This document shows, in pieces, positions 1-9,507 of a DNA stretch of 64,000 nucleotides (position 1 is its first letter; every line of letters starts with the position of its first letter). The translations under genes and the position numbers were made by a program. The notes under the pieces were generated by a model that was not told the origin of the DNA, did no database searches, and saw only the letters and a program-made list of their open reading frames with translations. The DNA comes from Cobetia crustatorum (GTDB lineage: Bacteria; Pseudomonadota; Gammaproteobacteria; Pseudomonadales; Halomonadaceae): assembly GCF_000591415.1 (NCBI RefSeq), contig NZ_JEMF01000011.1, positions 46,408-110,407 on the forward strand. Reading direction: 5' to 3'.

Positions 1-56
1 GCCGCAGACGTTGCTCTGTTGATGAGAGGCGCACGCCATACTCCTTGCGAGACATA

Positions 57-1673
57 TCAACGCTCCCCTGCTTCATCAGCGGGCAGTATCGCAGGACGCT
101 GGCTAGTGATGCCTTGGGCACGCGCCATTGCAAATGCGGCTTGTGGCCCGGTCCACAGTGACGGCAAGAGTACGAGTGACACGGGAATGGCCGTGATGAC
201 GATGAACTGCTGCAACGCGCTGATCTGGCCGGCCCCCATGTACAACAGGATCGCCGCCATCAACGCCATGCTGATCCCCCAGAAGGCGCGAACCAGTGGA
301 CTGGGGTCATCATGTCCCGCGCTGACGACGGCAATGGCGTAACTCATCGAGTCACCCGTGGTGGCCACGAAGATAGTCGTCAACGTCAGGATGGCGACTG
401 CCATGGCCGTGCCACCGGGCAGCGCCTGAGCGACGGTCAGTGTGGCAACATCGAACTGGAAGTTGTTCAAGGCATCAGTGAGGTCAATCACGCCAGTGAA
501 CTGATAGAAGATACCGGCGCCCCCCAGCAACGTGAACCAGATCGCTGTCGCCACTGGCGCAAGGACGGCCACGGTCAGAATCATCTGGCGAATGGTGCTG
601 CCCTTGGAAATACGTGCGACGAAGATGGCCATCAGAGGCCCGTAACCCAGAAACCAGGCAAAGAAGAACACCGTCCACCACTGCATCCACCAGTCAGGTG
701 CGCTCTGGGCCGTCATGGTCGACATGGCAAAGAACGAGGTCAGATACTGACCGAAGCCCTGAGTGAAGGCATTGACCATGAACAAGGTCGGGCCAAAGAT
801 GAAGATCACGGCAGCCACGGCCAAGGCCAGGAAGACATTGAAGCGGGACATGATCTGAATGCCCTTGTCGATGCCGGTCACCGCCGAGGTGACATAGACG
901 ATGCCGAGCACCACCAACACACTCAACTGCGTCGTATAGTCATTGGTCACCCCGAAAAGCTCATGCAGTCCAAAGCTGACCTGGGTCGCCAGAAAGCCAA
1001 TGGGGCCAACCGTACCCGCTACGACAGCGATGACACACAAGGCATCCACCACTCCGCCCAGTTTGCCCTTCATGACCTTCTCGCCGAAGACCGGGTAAAG
1101 CAGCGTTCTGGGCTGCAATGGCTGCCCTTTATCGTAATGGGCATGCGCCAGCACGATGGCGGTCAAACTGCCCAGTATCGCCCAGGCAAGAAAGCCCCAG
1201 TGCATGAAGGATTGGGCCAGTGCAGGAGCGATGGCTTGCGCGGTACCCGGCTCGGTATCAAAAGCCGGCGGTGTCACCAGGAAGTGATAGACCGGCTCGC
1301 CGGCAGCGAAGAAGACCCCCCCTCCGGCCAGCAGCGTACACATGATGATCGATACCCACTTGAAAGTGGATAGCTCCGGAGTACGCGTACCGCCGATCCG
1401 GGCGCTGGCCGCAGGCGTGGCGGTAAGCCCCAGTGCAATGAAGAAGGTCAGCAGCAGCAGAATCTGGAAGTAGCTTCCCAATGTCCTGGCGGTCCAGGCA
1501 AAGCCGGCACTGATGGCTTCCGCCACCCCCTCAAGATCAAACAGGGACAGACCGATGAACAGCAGGATAAAACCGATGCTGCAGATCAGGACGACAGGGT
1601 CCCCGAAGCGATACTGACCTTCGGGCAGCGCCTCGTGCTTCTCACGCGCAGCAATCTTTTGTGATGATTTCAT
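57..1673 (-). CDS. BCCT family betaine/carnitine/choline-type transporter
   Basis: A 538-residue integral membrane protein with about twelve hydrophobic segments and the tryptophan-rich BCCT segment WWMQWWTVFFFAWF followed by the conserved ARISKGSTIR loop. BCCT proteins take up quaternary ammonium compounds such as glycine betaine, choline or carnitine with Na+ or H+. The region corresponding to the glycine-rich substrate helix (LAGGGVFFAAGEP) departs from the GMGIG of betaine carriers, so the substrate cannot be named. The start is the Met at 1673. The gene is the last of a leftward run behind an aldehyde dehydrogenase and a dipeptidase homologue, which suggests a catabolic uptake role rather than pure osmoprotection. 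Family assignment is sure; substrate is open. Confidence 0.92.
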   Translation of the reverse strand: MKSSQKIAAREKHEALPEGQYRFGDPVVLICSIGFILLFIGLSLFDLEGVAEAISAGFAWTARTLGSYFQILLLLTFFIALGLTATPAASARIGGTRTPELSTFKWVSIIMCTLLAGGGVFFAAGEPVYHFLVTPPAFDTEPGTAQAIAPALAQSFMHWGFLAWAILGSLTAIVLAHAHYDKGQPLQPRTLLYPVFGEKVMKGKLGGVVDALCVIAVVAGTVGPIGFLATQVSFGLHELFGVTNDYTTQLSVLVVLGIVYVTSAVTGIDKGIQIMSRFNVFLALAVAAVIFIFGPTLFMVNAFTQGFGQYLTSFFAMSTMTAQSAPDWWMQWWTVFFFAWFLGYGPLMAIFVARISKGSTIRQMILTVAVLAPVATAIWFTLLGGAGIFYQFTGVIDLTDALNNFQFDVATLTVAQALPGGTAMAVAILTLTTIFVATTGDSMSYAIAVVSAGHDDPSPLVRAFWGISMALMAAILLYMGAGQISALQQFIVITAIPVSLVLLPSLWTGPQAAFAMARAQGITSQRPAILPADEAGER

Positions 1674-1784
1674 GTGGCGTTCCTCTGACGAACTCTCGTC
1701 ATTGGCAGGCGTTTATTATGGTTGTTGGTGGCCGAGCGATATCCCGGGGATTCCTGGCTCGGCACAGGTGCCATGCATCTCCTC

Positions 1785-2785
1785 TCAGTAGAGGACTGCC
1801 TCTCTTTTCGTGGCGGTACGTTCAAGTAGCGCGACCCAATTCTTGCCCATGATGCCCGCCACTTCCTCTTCGGACATGCCGACCGCTCTCAGACCAGCAA
1901 TGAGATTGGGGAAATCACGACTATCCCGCAGCCAGGGCAGCGGACGAGGCCAGTCGGCATTGCTTGCACTGCCCTCGCCATAATCCATGTCCTTCGACCA
2001 GCGGCCATTGCGCATCCACTCCAGAATGGAGACGGGTTGGTTCTGGCAGAGATCGGTGCCGATACCCAGGTGCTCGATGCCCATGAGGTCGGCGGTTCTC
2101 GCGATCATTTCGCAGTACTCGGTCAGCGTGCAGTCCGAGCCATTCTTCAAATGGAAGGGATAGCCGAGAACCCCAACAAGCCATCGCTTTCTGCGATTGC
2201 CTTGAGCACCTTGTCTGACTTGTTGCGCTTGGCCGGATGGAAGCTTTCCGGATTGGCATGCGAAATGATGACCGGCCGCTCCGATATCTCGATCGCTTCG
2301 AGCGTGGAACGTTCGGCGCTGTGCGACATGTCGATGACCATGCCGACGCGGTTCATCTCGCGAATCACTTGGCGCCCGAAACGGGTGATCCCACTGTCTT
2401 CTGCTTCGTAACACCCACACGCCAGCAGGCTCTGATTGTTATAGGTCAGCTGCATGATCATCAGACCGAGATCACGCATCACTTCCACCATGTCGATGTC
2501 ATCTTCGATGGGTGAGCAGTTCTGCGCCCCGAGGATGATACCGATGCGGCCACTGGCTTGAGCGATAGCGATATCCTGTGGCACATGTACGGGCATGATC
2601 AGGTCGGGATAGGCTTCAAAACGTCGATTCCACTCGCCAAGACGTGTCAGCGTTTCCCGGGTCGTCTCGTGATACACAAGGGTGGCATGCACGGCATCCA
2701 GCCCCCCTTCACGCATCTGCTCGAAGATCTCGCGAGACCAGTTGGAGTACTGCAGGCCATCGATCGTCAGCATTGTCTTTGACAT
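1785..2785 (-). CDS. M19-type (membrane dipeptidase family) protein, frameshifted
   Basis: Two overlapping reading frames (2785 to about 2163, then about 2163 to 1785) join into one protein of about 333 residues of the peptidase M19 family. The first half ends in DGLLGFSA and the second continues YPFHLKNG, the expected contiguous order; one extra base near 2163 (GGC restored to GGCC) repairs the frame. The His motifs DMSHS and SHANP are present, but the N-terminal HxD zinc motif is replaced by IDGLQYSN and the usual metal-bridging Glu region reads LGAQN. It therefore belongs to a divergent branch whose activity should not be assumed to be dipeptide hydrolysis. A strong GAGGAGG site precedes the start, 9 bp after the upstream aldehyde dehydrogenase stop. 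Confidence 0.8.
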
Positions 2786-2794
2786 GGAGCCTCC

Positions 2795-4248
2795 TCACGC
2801 CTTGATGTAGCAGGTCTTCACGACCGTGTAGAACTCACGCGCATAGCGACCTTGCTCACGCGGGCCGAAGCTCGATGACTTACGTCCACCGAACGGGACG
2901 TGGTAATCCGTGCCCGCGGTCGGCAGATTGACCATCACGCAGCCCGTTTCCGCTCGCGCCTTGAAGCTGCTGGCCAGTTTCAGCGAGTTGGTAATGATGC
3001 CGGCAGTCAGGCCGAAGTGCGTGTCGTTGAGCACATCGATGGCGTCTTCTGCATCGCGCACCTTGATGACACACGCTATCGGACCAAAGATTTCCTCACG
3101 GTTGATCGCCATGTCATTGGTGGTATCCACCAGCAGTGCCGGGCTCATGAAGTAGCCATCAGTCGCACCTTCCAGGCGCTCTCCCCCAAAGACCAGCCGC
3201 GCGCCCTCTTCCTGTGCACGCTGAACCCAGCCGAGGTTGGATTCCAGCTGCTTGGCATCGACGGCCGGCCCCATGTGAACGCCGTCCTCCAGTGCATGCC
3301 CAACGCGCACCTCAGCCAGTCGCTGCGTCAGCTTTTCCACGAATTCGTCGTGCACTGCTTCCGTAACGATCAAACGAGATGACGCCGTGCACTTCTGCCC
3401 AGTGCCCGAGTAAGCGCCATTGAAGGCGGCTTCAACCGCCAGCTCCATGTCAGCATCGTCTGCGATGATCAGCGCATTCTTGGAGCCCATCTCCAGCTGG
3501 CACTTGACCAGATTGGCGGCCGTCGCCGCGGCAACACGCCGCCCGACTTCCAGAGAGCCGGTGAAGGACAATGCGTGAATATCAGGGCTGGAAATTAGCG
3601 CATCACCTACGCTACTGCCCGGGCCCATCAACAGGTTGAACGTCCCGTTCGGAAGCGATTGACGATGGATGATCTCGCGAGTGCCCAGGCACTGCCGGGG
3701 ACCAGGTTGGCCGGCTTGAAGACAACCGAGTTGCCGAAGGCCAATGCGGGCGCAATCTTCCACACCGCCGTCGCCAGCGGGAAATTCCAGGGACTGATCA
3801 CACCCACGACACCAACAGGCTCACGGCGAACCTCAATCTCGACGCCAGGGCGTACCGAGTCAGCACGCTCATCAATCTGACGCAGAACTTCAGCACCGTA
3901 GTAATGGAAGAACTGGCCAGAGCGATGAACTTCACCGATGCCCTCTGCCAATGTCTTGCCTTCTTCGCGTGCCAATAGCTTGCCTAGCTCCGTCTTGCGC
4001 GCGATAAGCTCGTCACCAATGGTCATCAATACCGAATAGCGTTGCTCAAGCCCGGAAGTCGCCCACTGGATCTGACCGCGCTTGGCGGCGGCAATCGCCA
4101 GAGCCACTTGATCGACACTGGCCTGCGCATAATGGCCGATGACATCGCGGGTATCAGACGGATTGATGTTAGCGACATTGCCCTGTCCCGAGACCCATTG
4201 GCCATCGATATAGAGAGAGTAAGCGGTGGTAGTAGACTGCTGAGACAT
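2795..4248 (-). CDS. NAD(P)-dependent aldehyde dehydrogenase, frameshifted
   Basis: The N-terminal part (4248 to about 3676) and C-terminal part (about 3676 to 2795) together form a full-length aldehyde dehydrogenase of about 484 residues. Seen are the cofactor region SPWNFPLATAVWK, the catalytic Glu in LEMGSKNAL and the catalytic Cys in GTGQKCTASSR, a combination resembling alpha-ketoglutaric semialdehyde dehydrogenases. The frames meet at WALA / EIIHRQSLPNG; one missing base near 3676 accounts for the break. The start at 4248 follows AAGGAGG. First gene of the leftward operon and divergent from a LysR regulator. The actual aldehyde is unknown. Confidence 0.82.
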
Positions 4249-4319
4249 GTGAACCTCCTTAGACGCGGTGACATCAGCCTAAGAGGGTTCATGGGATAAA
4301 GATAATCAATAATAAATCA

Positions 4320-4339
4320 CTTATGATAAGTTTTTCTTA
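4320..4339. promoter_or_regulatory. Candidate LysR-type operator (T-N11-A)
   Basis: CTTATgATAAG (4320-4330) is a perfect interrupted palindrome and overlaps TAAGtttttCTTA (4327-4339), which has the T-N11-A form of LysR-type boxes. It lies in the 114-bp divergent spacer, 23 bp before the lysR start, so the regulator could act on itself and on the aldehyde dehydrogenase operon. Confidence 0.5.
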
Positions 4340-4362
4340 CCATCAAACTAAGGTCTATTTCA

Positions 4363-5256
4363 ATGATCGCAGAGCTCAAGATAACGCCATTGCGCTATGT
4401 TCTGGCGGTCGTGGACCACGGCGGTTTCCATGCCGCCTCTCGCTATCTGCACCGCACACAACCCGCCCTGTCGATGGCAATACGAGAGTTGGAGGGACGC
4501 CTGGGCGAGGCATTGTTTGAAAAGGGAACCAAGGCGACCCTGACACCCTACGGCAGCTACTGTTTGCCGCGCTTCAGAGAGCTGATCAATCAACATGATC
4601 GCCTGAGTCGTGAGCTGCAGGCACGCGCGGCCAGGGAGGCCGGCCAGCTGGACATGGCAGTGGTGCCCTCGGTGGCCAGTCGTTTGATGCCGAAATTGCT
4701 CTCGGAATTTGTCAGTCGCTATCCAGGCATCAAGGTGGGATTGCACGATGGAAATGCCGACTTCGTACGGGAACAGGTGATCAGCGGACAAGTCGATATC
4801 GGTCTATCGAGCCTATGGGGAAGTGATGAAGAGCTGCAGTTCCAGCCGCTGTTTCATGATGAAGTGGGAGTCGTCTGCCGAGACGACCATCCACTGGCAG
4901 GACGCACATCACTGATGTGGCAGGAGCTTCAAGGTGAATCCCTGATAGGAAATGGCACCTCGCGCTTGCTGCAAGGGACCGCTGCTGAATCACTACTGGA
5001 GATGCATGACCTCTATATCTCCAACATGATCTCGCTCACCGCCACCCTGGTCGCCGGCATGGGGGTAACGACGCTTCCTCGCCTGGCATTTCCGCAGGAA
5101 TACGAACGCCTTCGCTTCATTGAGCTGGCCGACCCCAGTGTCAGTCGTGAGGTCGGACTGATCCGCCGAAAAGGCTACAGCCTCTCACCTGCAGCACAAG
5201 CCATGACGGACTTCATCATTGAAAGTCTGGGAGCATCTGGTATCCCCCTGCAGTGA
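4363..5256 (+). CDS. LysR family transcriptional regulator
   Basis: A 297-residue LysR-type regulator. Residues about 8-65 form the winged helix-turn-helix (ALSMAIRELEGRLGEALFEK is the recognition region), followed by a linker helix and a periplasmic-binding-protein-like effector domain (LDMAVVPSVASRLMPKLL onward). Length is typical of the family. It is divergent from the aldehyde dehydrogenase-dipeptidase-BCCT operon, the usual arrangement for a LysR protein controlling its neighbour in response to a pathway metabolite. No strong Shine-Dalgarno sequence precedes the start. Confidence 0.88.
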   Translation: MIAELKITPLRYVLAVVDHGGFHAASRYLHRTQPALSMAIRELEGRLGEALFEKGTKATLTPYGSYCLPRFRELINQHDRLSRELQARAAREAGQLDMAVVPSVASRLMPKLLSEFVSRYPGIKVGLHDGNADFVREQVISGQVDIGLSSLWGSDEELQFQPLFHDEVGVVCRDDHPLAGRTSLMWQELQGESLIGNGTSRLLQGTAAESLLEMHDLYISNMISLTATLVAGMGVTTLPRLAFPQEYERLRFIELADPSVSREVGLIRRKGYSLSPAAQAMTDFIIESLGASGIPLQ

Positions 5257-5423
5257 TATGGGCCAATCTCTTATCTCGACGAGGAACGCAGTGCTCGGCA
5301 TCAAGACCAGTGTCATCACGCACAACATTGATGCTAGCCATCACCATTCCCACTCTCGGCTTCTTGCCGACTCCAGTCTCTTTCATACTTCACCAGCCAA
5401 GATGGCATTTCGATGGCAATAAC

Positions 5424-5441
5424 ATGTCATCAGGATGTCAC
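5424..5441 (+). promoter_or_regulatory. Candidate Pho box (PhoB site)
   Basis: ATGTCAT-CAGG-ATGTCAC: two TGTCA-containing heptamers spaced 11 bp apart, matching the 7-4-7 architecture of the enterobacterial Pho box (CTGTCAT N4 CTGTCA). It lies about 155 bp before phnC, as expected for a phosphate-starvation-induced operon. Read by eye, not scored. Confidence 0.6.
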
Positions 5442-5532
5442 TCACCGTCAAGTCATTGATTTATGGTTCATTGATCAGTGGCCCCTCCACTTGGCGGCAA
5501 GATGATGAACCACGATCATCATCAAACTGACA

Positions 5533-5544
5533 TTGTCTAGACAA
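5533..5544. promoter_or_regulatory. Candidate PhnF operator 1
   Basis: TTGTCTAGACAA is a perfect 12-bp palindrome containing GTcTAgAC, the GT-N-TA-N-AC form associated with HutC-type GntR repressors such as PhnF. It lies about 90 bp downstream of the Pho box and 54 bp before phnC, where bound repressor would block transcription. Its core TGTCTAGACA recurs at the phnF start. Confidence 0.6.
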
Positions 5545-5597
5545 CTGCCATTCATCTTCTCCCGTCACACTGATGCCATCCCCAGAGGAGAGGCGTC

Positions 5598-6458
5598 ATG
5601 AGCATTCCCACGATTACTGTCGAGAGCCTGAACAAGTCTTTCGGACACCGCCAGGTGCTCGACGACGTGAGCTTTCGTGTCATTCCCGGCGAGATGGTGG
5701 CCCTCATCGGCCCATCGGGGTCTGGCAAGTCCACGCTGCTGCGTCACCTGGTTGGCTTGACCTGCGCCAACCGTCACAGCGGTGGGCGCGTCACGCTGAT
5801 GGAACGTGAAATCCAGAGTGCCGGACGACTGCGTCGTGCTCGCCGGAGTGAGCGTTGCCGCACGGGTTACATCTTCCAGCAATTCAACCTGGTCGGCCGT
5901 TTGAGCGTCTTGACCAACGTACTGATCGGCACGCTGGGCAGCATGCCGCGTCTGCGCTCGCTACTGGGCCGCTTCACCGATGAGGAGCGTCAACGCGCCC
6001 TCGCCTGCCTGGCACGCGTCGGGCTGGAAGAAATGGTCCATCAGCGGGCCAATACCCTGTCAGGCGGCCAGATGCAGCGCGTCGCCATCGCGCGGGTGTT
6101 GATGCAGGACGCCGAGGTAATCCTGGCCGATGAGCCCATCGCCTCGCTTGATCCGCGCAGCGCCCGCGAGGTGATGGAGATTCTGAGTCGTATCCATGCC
6201 GAGGATGGTCGTACCGTCGTCATCACACTGCATCAAGTCGATGTCGCCCGCCGCTACTGTCATCGCGCCATTGCACTGAAAGATGGCCGTCTCTACTTCG
6301 ACGGCGCCATTGGCGAACTGACGGACGAGCGACTGCAGGCGCTTTACGAAAATGCCGGGCTCGATGAACTCCGCGCGGGTGAGCCTTCGGCAACAACACC
6401 TGCCCTCAGCGCAGTCAAGAACACGGCGCCCCGAAAAGTCGCACCGGCCATGGTGTGA
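5598..6458 (+). CDS. phnC: Phosphonate ABC transporter ATP-binding protein
   Basis: A 286-residue ABC ATPase that energises phosphonate import through PhnE. Walker [10 protein letters not shown] (residues 38-46), Q-loop [17 protein letters not shown], signature [15 protein letters not shown], Walker [14 protein letters not shown] and an H-loop ending TLHQ are all present. The start follows GAGGAGAG. A C-terminal tail of about 30 residues rich in Ala, Thr and Pro is not part of the fold. First gene of the phn operon. Confidence 0.95.
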   Translation: MSIPTITVESLNKSFGHRQVLDDVSFRVIPGEMVALIGPSGSGKSTLLRHLVGLTCANRHSGGRVTLMEREIQSAGRLRRARRSERCRTGYIFQQFNLVGRLSVLTNVLIGTLGSMPRLRSLLGRFTDEERQRALACLARVGLEEMVHQRANTLSGGQMQRVAIARVLMQDAEVILADEPIASLDPRSAREVMEILSRIHAEDGRTVVITLHQVDVARRYCHRAIALKDGRLYFDGAIGELTDERLQALYENAGLDELRAGEPSATTPALSAVKNTAPRKVAPAMV

Positions 6459-6579
6459 ACCAGCACTTCCATGACCAGCACTACTTGTTGACCAGCACTT
6501 TTATGGACCAGTCCATCTCAAGAACAGCGCTTCATTCCCCCATTGCTCGATCCACTGCTTGCCTCTTGGAGACTCCCCC

Positions 6580-7634
6580 ATGGCTTTCGCTTCCTTTCGT
6601 CGTCTGACCCTTCCGCTGATCGTAGGTCTCGGTCTGGCCGCTGGTGCCCAGTTGGCCGCTGCCGCCGAGACGCTCAAGTTCGGCATCATTTCCACTGAAT
6701 CGAGCCAGAACCAGCAGCCGCTGTGGAAGCCCTTCCTGGCTGACATGTCAAAGTCCCTCGGCATGAAGGTCGAGCCATTCTTCGCCACGGATTACGCCGC
6801 GGTGATTCAAGCCATGCGCTTCAATCAGATCGACATCGCCTGGTACGGCAACAAGTCCGCCATGGAAGCCGTGGATCGTGCCGGTGGTGAAATCTTTGCC
6901 CAGACCGTGGCAGAAGGCGGCAAGCAGGGATATTGGAGCCTGATGATCGTCAATCGTGACAGTGATCTACACGACATCGATGACGTATTGAAAAATGCGC
7001 CTGACCTGATCTTTGGCAACGGCGATCCGAATTCCACCTCCGGCTATCTGGTCCCGGGCTATTACGTGTTTGCCAAGAACGGAATCGATGCGTCCACCGC
7101 TTTCAAACGCACCCTGAATTCCAGCCACGAGACCAACGCGCTGTCAGTCGCCAACAAGCAGGTGGATGTTGCCACCTTCAACAGCGAAGGCATGGAGCGC
7201 CTGGAGATCACGGCACCCGAGAAGGCCGCGCAGCTTCGTGTCGTCTGGAAGTCCCCGCTGATCCCCTCTGACCCACTGGTATGGCGCACCAATCTGGCGG
7301 AAGACACCAAGACTCACCTGCGTGATTTCTTCCTCAACTATGGCGATAGCCGGAAGAACAGGCCGTGCTCACGCCGCTGCAGTGGGCCGGATTCGTCAAG
7401 TCTGACAACGACCAGCTGCTGCCGATTCGCCAGCTGGCCCTCTTCAAGCAGCGCGCCGAAATCGCCAAGGACGAGGGTTTGTCAGACGACGACCGCAAGG
7501 AAAAGCTGGCCGCGCTGGACACACAGCTTGAAGCACTCGACATGCGCATGAAGGAAATCAAGGCGGCTGATACCCAAGCGTCTGACAACAAGACGGCTGA
7601 TGCCAAGGCTGAGCAAGCAGCCGTCGCGGGCTGA
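6580..7634 (+). CDS. phnD: Phosphonate ABC transporter substrate-binding protein, frameshifted
   Basis: Periplasmic binding protein that delivers phosphonates to PhnCE. A signal peptide runs to about residue 27 (AAGAQLAAAAE), and the mature protein shows typical PhnD segments (GIISTES, FATDYAAVIQAMRFNQIDIAWYGNK, GDPNSTSGYLVPGYY). The frame breaks after FFLNYGDS at about 7351; the downstream frame continues EEQAVLTPLQWAGF to 7634. Adding one C to the run at 7350-7351 restores a continuous protein of about 351 residues. An upstream TTG at 6559 is in frame, but the ATG at 6580 follows TTGGAGA and gives a proper signal peptide. The tail is Lys/Ala/Glu-rich and helical. Confidence 0.88.
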
Positions 7635-7764
7635 GCATTGCATCCCTGTCAGGCGGGGCGACCCATGAGCGACCCACGAGCAAGAGATGCTCGCTCCGCC
7701 TGATCATCACGATGACGACAGCGACTGCCGACACCCGCGGGTGAACGCCTCTGAGAGAGACACG

Positions 7765-8559
7765 ATGAGTACTCCGATCACACATCCTTCCTTGTCCCTG
7801 CCGGCACCGCGCCGCTGGACCACCCTGCTGGGTTGGTTCGTGGTCATCAGTGTCCTGAGTTGGGCCTGGCAAGGCGCCGAGATGCGCCCGGGACTGCTGA
7901 TCGAGAATGCCGACAACATGGCCATTCTCGCCGGCGATTTCTTCCCGCCCACCTGGGGCAATCTCAGCCACTACATCGAGCTGATGCTGATCACGATCCA
8001 GATCGCCATCTGGGGCACATTGCTGGCCATCATCGTCGCGGTGCCCTGCAGCCTTTTGTGCTCCGAAAACCTGGTGCCGTGGTGGGTCTATCAACCCATG
8101 CGCCGCCTGATGGATGCCTGTCGCGCCATCAATGAGCTGGTCTTTGCCATGTTGTTCGTGGTTGCCGTGGGTCTGGGCCCCTTCGCTGGCACCTTGGCGC
8201 TGTTCATCCATGCCACGGGCGTACTGGCCAAGCTGTATTCAGAAGCGGTCGAGGCCAGCGATGCCGGCCCCCGAGAAGGTATCCGCGTGACGGGGGCCGG
8301 GCGCATCGAGGAAATCATCTTTGGACTGATTCCTCAGGTCCTGCCGCTGTGGATCTCGGTCAGCCTGTATCGATTTGAATCGAACATCCGCTCCGCCACG
8401 GTGCTGGGCATGGTCGGGGGCGGAGGTATCGGAGTGGCGCTGTGGGAAACCATGCGTGGCTTTCAGTACGCCGAAACCGCCGCCGTCATGCTGGTCATCA
8501 TCGTCGCCGTGACCGGACTGGACATGGCCTCACAACGTCTGCGCAAACGCTTCATCTAG
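7765..8559 (+). CDS. phnE: Phosphonate ABC transporter permease
   Basis: A 264-residue inner membrane permease with about six hydrophobic segments and the binding-protein-dependent loop [28 protein letters not shown], which contacts PhnC. The conserved [14 protein letters not shown] block of PhnE appears as [19 protein letters not shown]. The ATG at 7765 follows GAGAGAGA; a longer in-frame start at 7687 adds a segment with no PhnE character. The 130 bp separating it from phnD hold no gene. Confidence 0.94.
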   Translation: MSTPITHPSLSLPAPRRWTTLLGWFVVISVLSWAWQGAEMRPGLLIENADNMAILAGDFFPPTWGNLSHYIELMLITIQIAIWGTLLAIIVAVPCSLLCSENLVPWWVYQPMRRLMDACRAINELVFAMLFVVAVGLGPFAGTLALFIHATGVLAKLYSEAVEASDAGPREGIRVTGAGRIEEIIFGLIPQVLPLWISVSLYRFESNIRSATVLGMVGGGGIGVALWETMRGFQYAETAAVMLVIIVAVTGLDMASQRLRKRFI

Positions 8560-8649
8560 CGACTGCAGGGAATGATCATCAGATCGCGCCCATTGATCAA
8601 CAAGGATGAGAAGAGGCCCTGATGCAGGGGTCTTTCTCCAGGAGCTAAC

Positions 8650-9507
8650 ATGTCTAGACAAGTCGCCGCTCCCGAGCGTCAGCAACACAATCGTCAGACT
8701 GATCGTCAACAACAGCAGCGCCAGCAAGCGCGTCAACAGCCCCAAAGCGAGCCGCGCTATCGCCAGCTCGCCAATGAATTGGCGCATGAGATTCGTCGCC
8801 AACATAGCGCGGGGGACCAGTTGCCCAGCGAGGCCGCTCTGGCCAAGCGCTTCGGCGTCAATCGCCACACCGTGCGCCGCGCGCTCGATGAGCTGGTGGC
8901 GGCGGGCATGGTGACGCGCCATCAAGGCTGGGGCACTCAGGTGGTTGATCGCCGCCTGGACTACATGGTCAATGCCGGCAGCAAAGTGACGCACAACCTG
9001 GCGGAGCTTGGATTCAACACCGACACCTGTTGCCTGGATCAGGGCTTGCTCCGCCCTCCCGCCGGCATCGCCGCGCGTTTCGGACTGGATGACGATGCAT
9101 CGTTGCTGTGCGTGGACACTCTGCGCAGCGTCGATGGCGCGCCCTTGCTGCGCCTGCGCCACTGGTTTGATCCCGCGCGCGTGCCGGACTGGTGCGAGCG
9201 CTATCGCGGGGGGTCGACACGGGCACTACTCGACCAGCATTACCACCTGCGGTTGTCCCGCGCTCAGGTACGACTGGAAGCCAGCCAGGCCGATCGCGAT
9301 GACAGCCGTCTGCTGCAGTGCCCGCACCTGTCGCCCTTGATGGTGCTGACCAGTGACAACGTCGATGAGCAACGGCGTCTGGTCGAAGTCTCGGTCAGTC
9401 GAGCCCGTGCTGACCGCGTCGCCTATCACTTTGATTTCCCTCATGGCCCGAGTCCACGACACGACTCTGGTCTTCATCAGGCTGACCACGACGAAGGCGC
9501 ATCATGA
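8650..9507 (+). CDS. phnF: GntR/HutC-family regulator of phosphonate genes
   Basis: A 285-residue regulator. After a Gln-rich N-terminal tail, residues about 36-100 form a GntR winged helix (LPSEAALAKRFGVNRHTVRRALDELVAAGMVTRHQGWGTQV), followed by a UTRA ligand domain ending in VEVSVSRARADRVAYHF, as in HutC-type repressors. PhnF is a phosphonate-operon repressor in organisms where it has been studied. It sits between the transport and lyase genes and overlaps phnG by 4 bp. Its ATG lies within the palindrome TGTCTAGACA, implying autoregulation. Confidence 0.93.
   Translation: MSRQVAAPERQQHNRQTDRQQQQRQQARQQPQSEPRYRQLANELAHEIRRQHSAGDQLPSEAALAKRFGVNRHTVRRALDELVAAGMVTRHQGWGTQVVDRRLDYMVNAGSKVTHNLAELGFNTDTCCLDQGLLRPPAGIAARFGLDDDASLLCVDTLRSVDGAPLLRLRHWFDPARVPDWCERYRGGSTRALLDQHYHLRLSRAQVRLEASQADRDDSRLLQCPHLSPLMVLTSDNVDEQRRLVEVSVSRARADRVAYHFDFPHGPSPRHDSGLHQADHDEGAS
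8651..8660. promoter_or_regulatory. Candidate PhnF operator 2, overlapping the phnF start codon
   Basis: TGTCTAGACA, a perfect 10-bp palindrome identical to the core of the site before phnC. Its first two bases are the TG of the phnF ATG, so a bound repressor would sit on the beginning of its own gene and on transcription entering phnG-P. Confidence 0.55.

Larger units (their letters stand above)
5257..5597. other. Promoter region of the phosphonate operon
   Basis: 341 bp without a credible gene between lysR and phnC. It holds a Pho-box-like direct repeat and a 12-bp palindrome, listed separately. No terminator was recognised for lysR. Confidence 0.7.

Noticed and set aside
312..1373. Long open frame opposite the BCCT gene (353 codons)
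   Set aside because: It is antisense to a well-recognised transporter; composition is Gln/His/Arg/Gly-rich with no family motif, as usual for shadows of GC-rich genes.
1785..4248. Calling the split dipeptidase and aldehyde dehydrogenase pseudogenes
   Set aside because: Both are intact apart from one missing base each, and three other healthy-looking genes in the window have the same type of break, so sequencing error is more likely.
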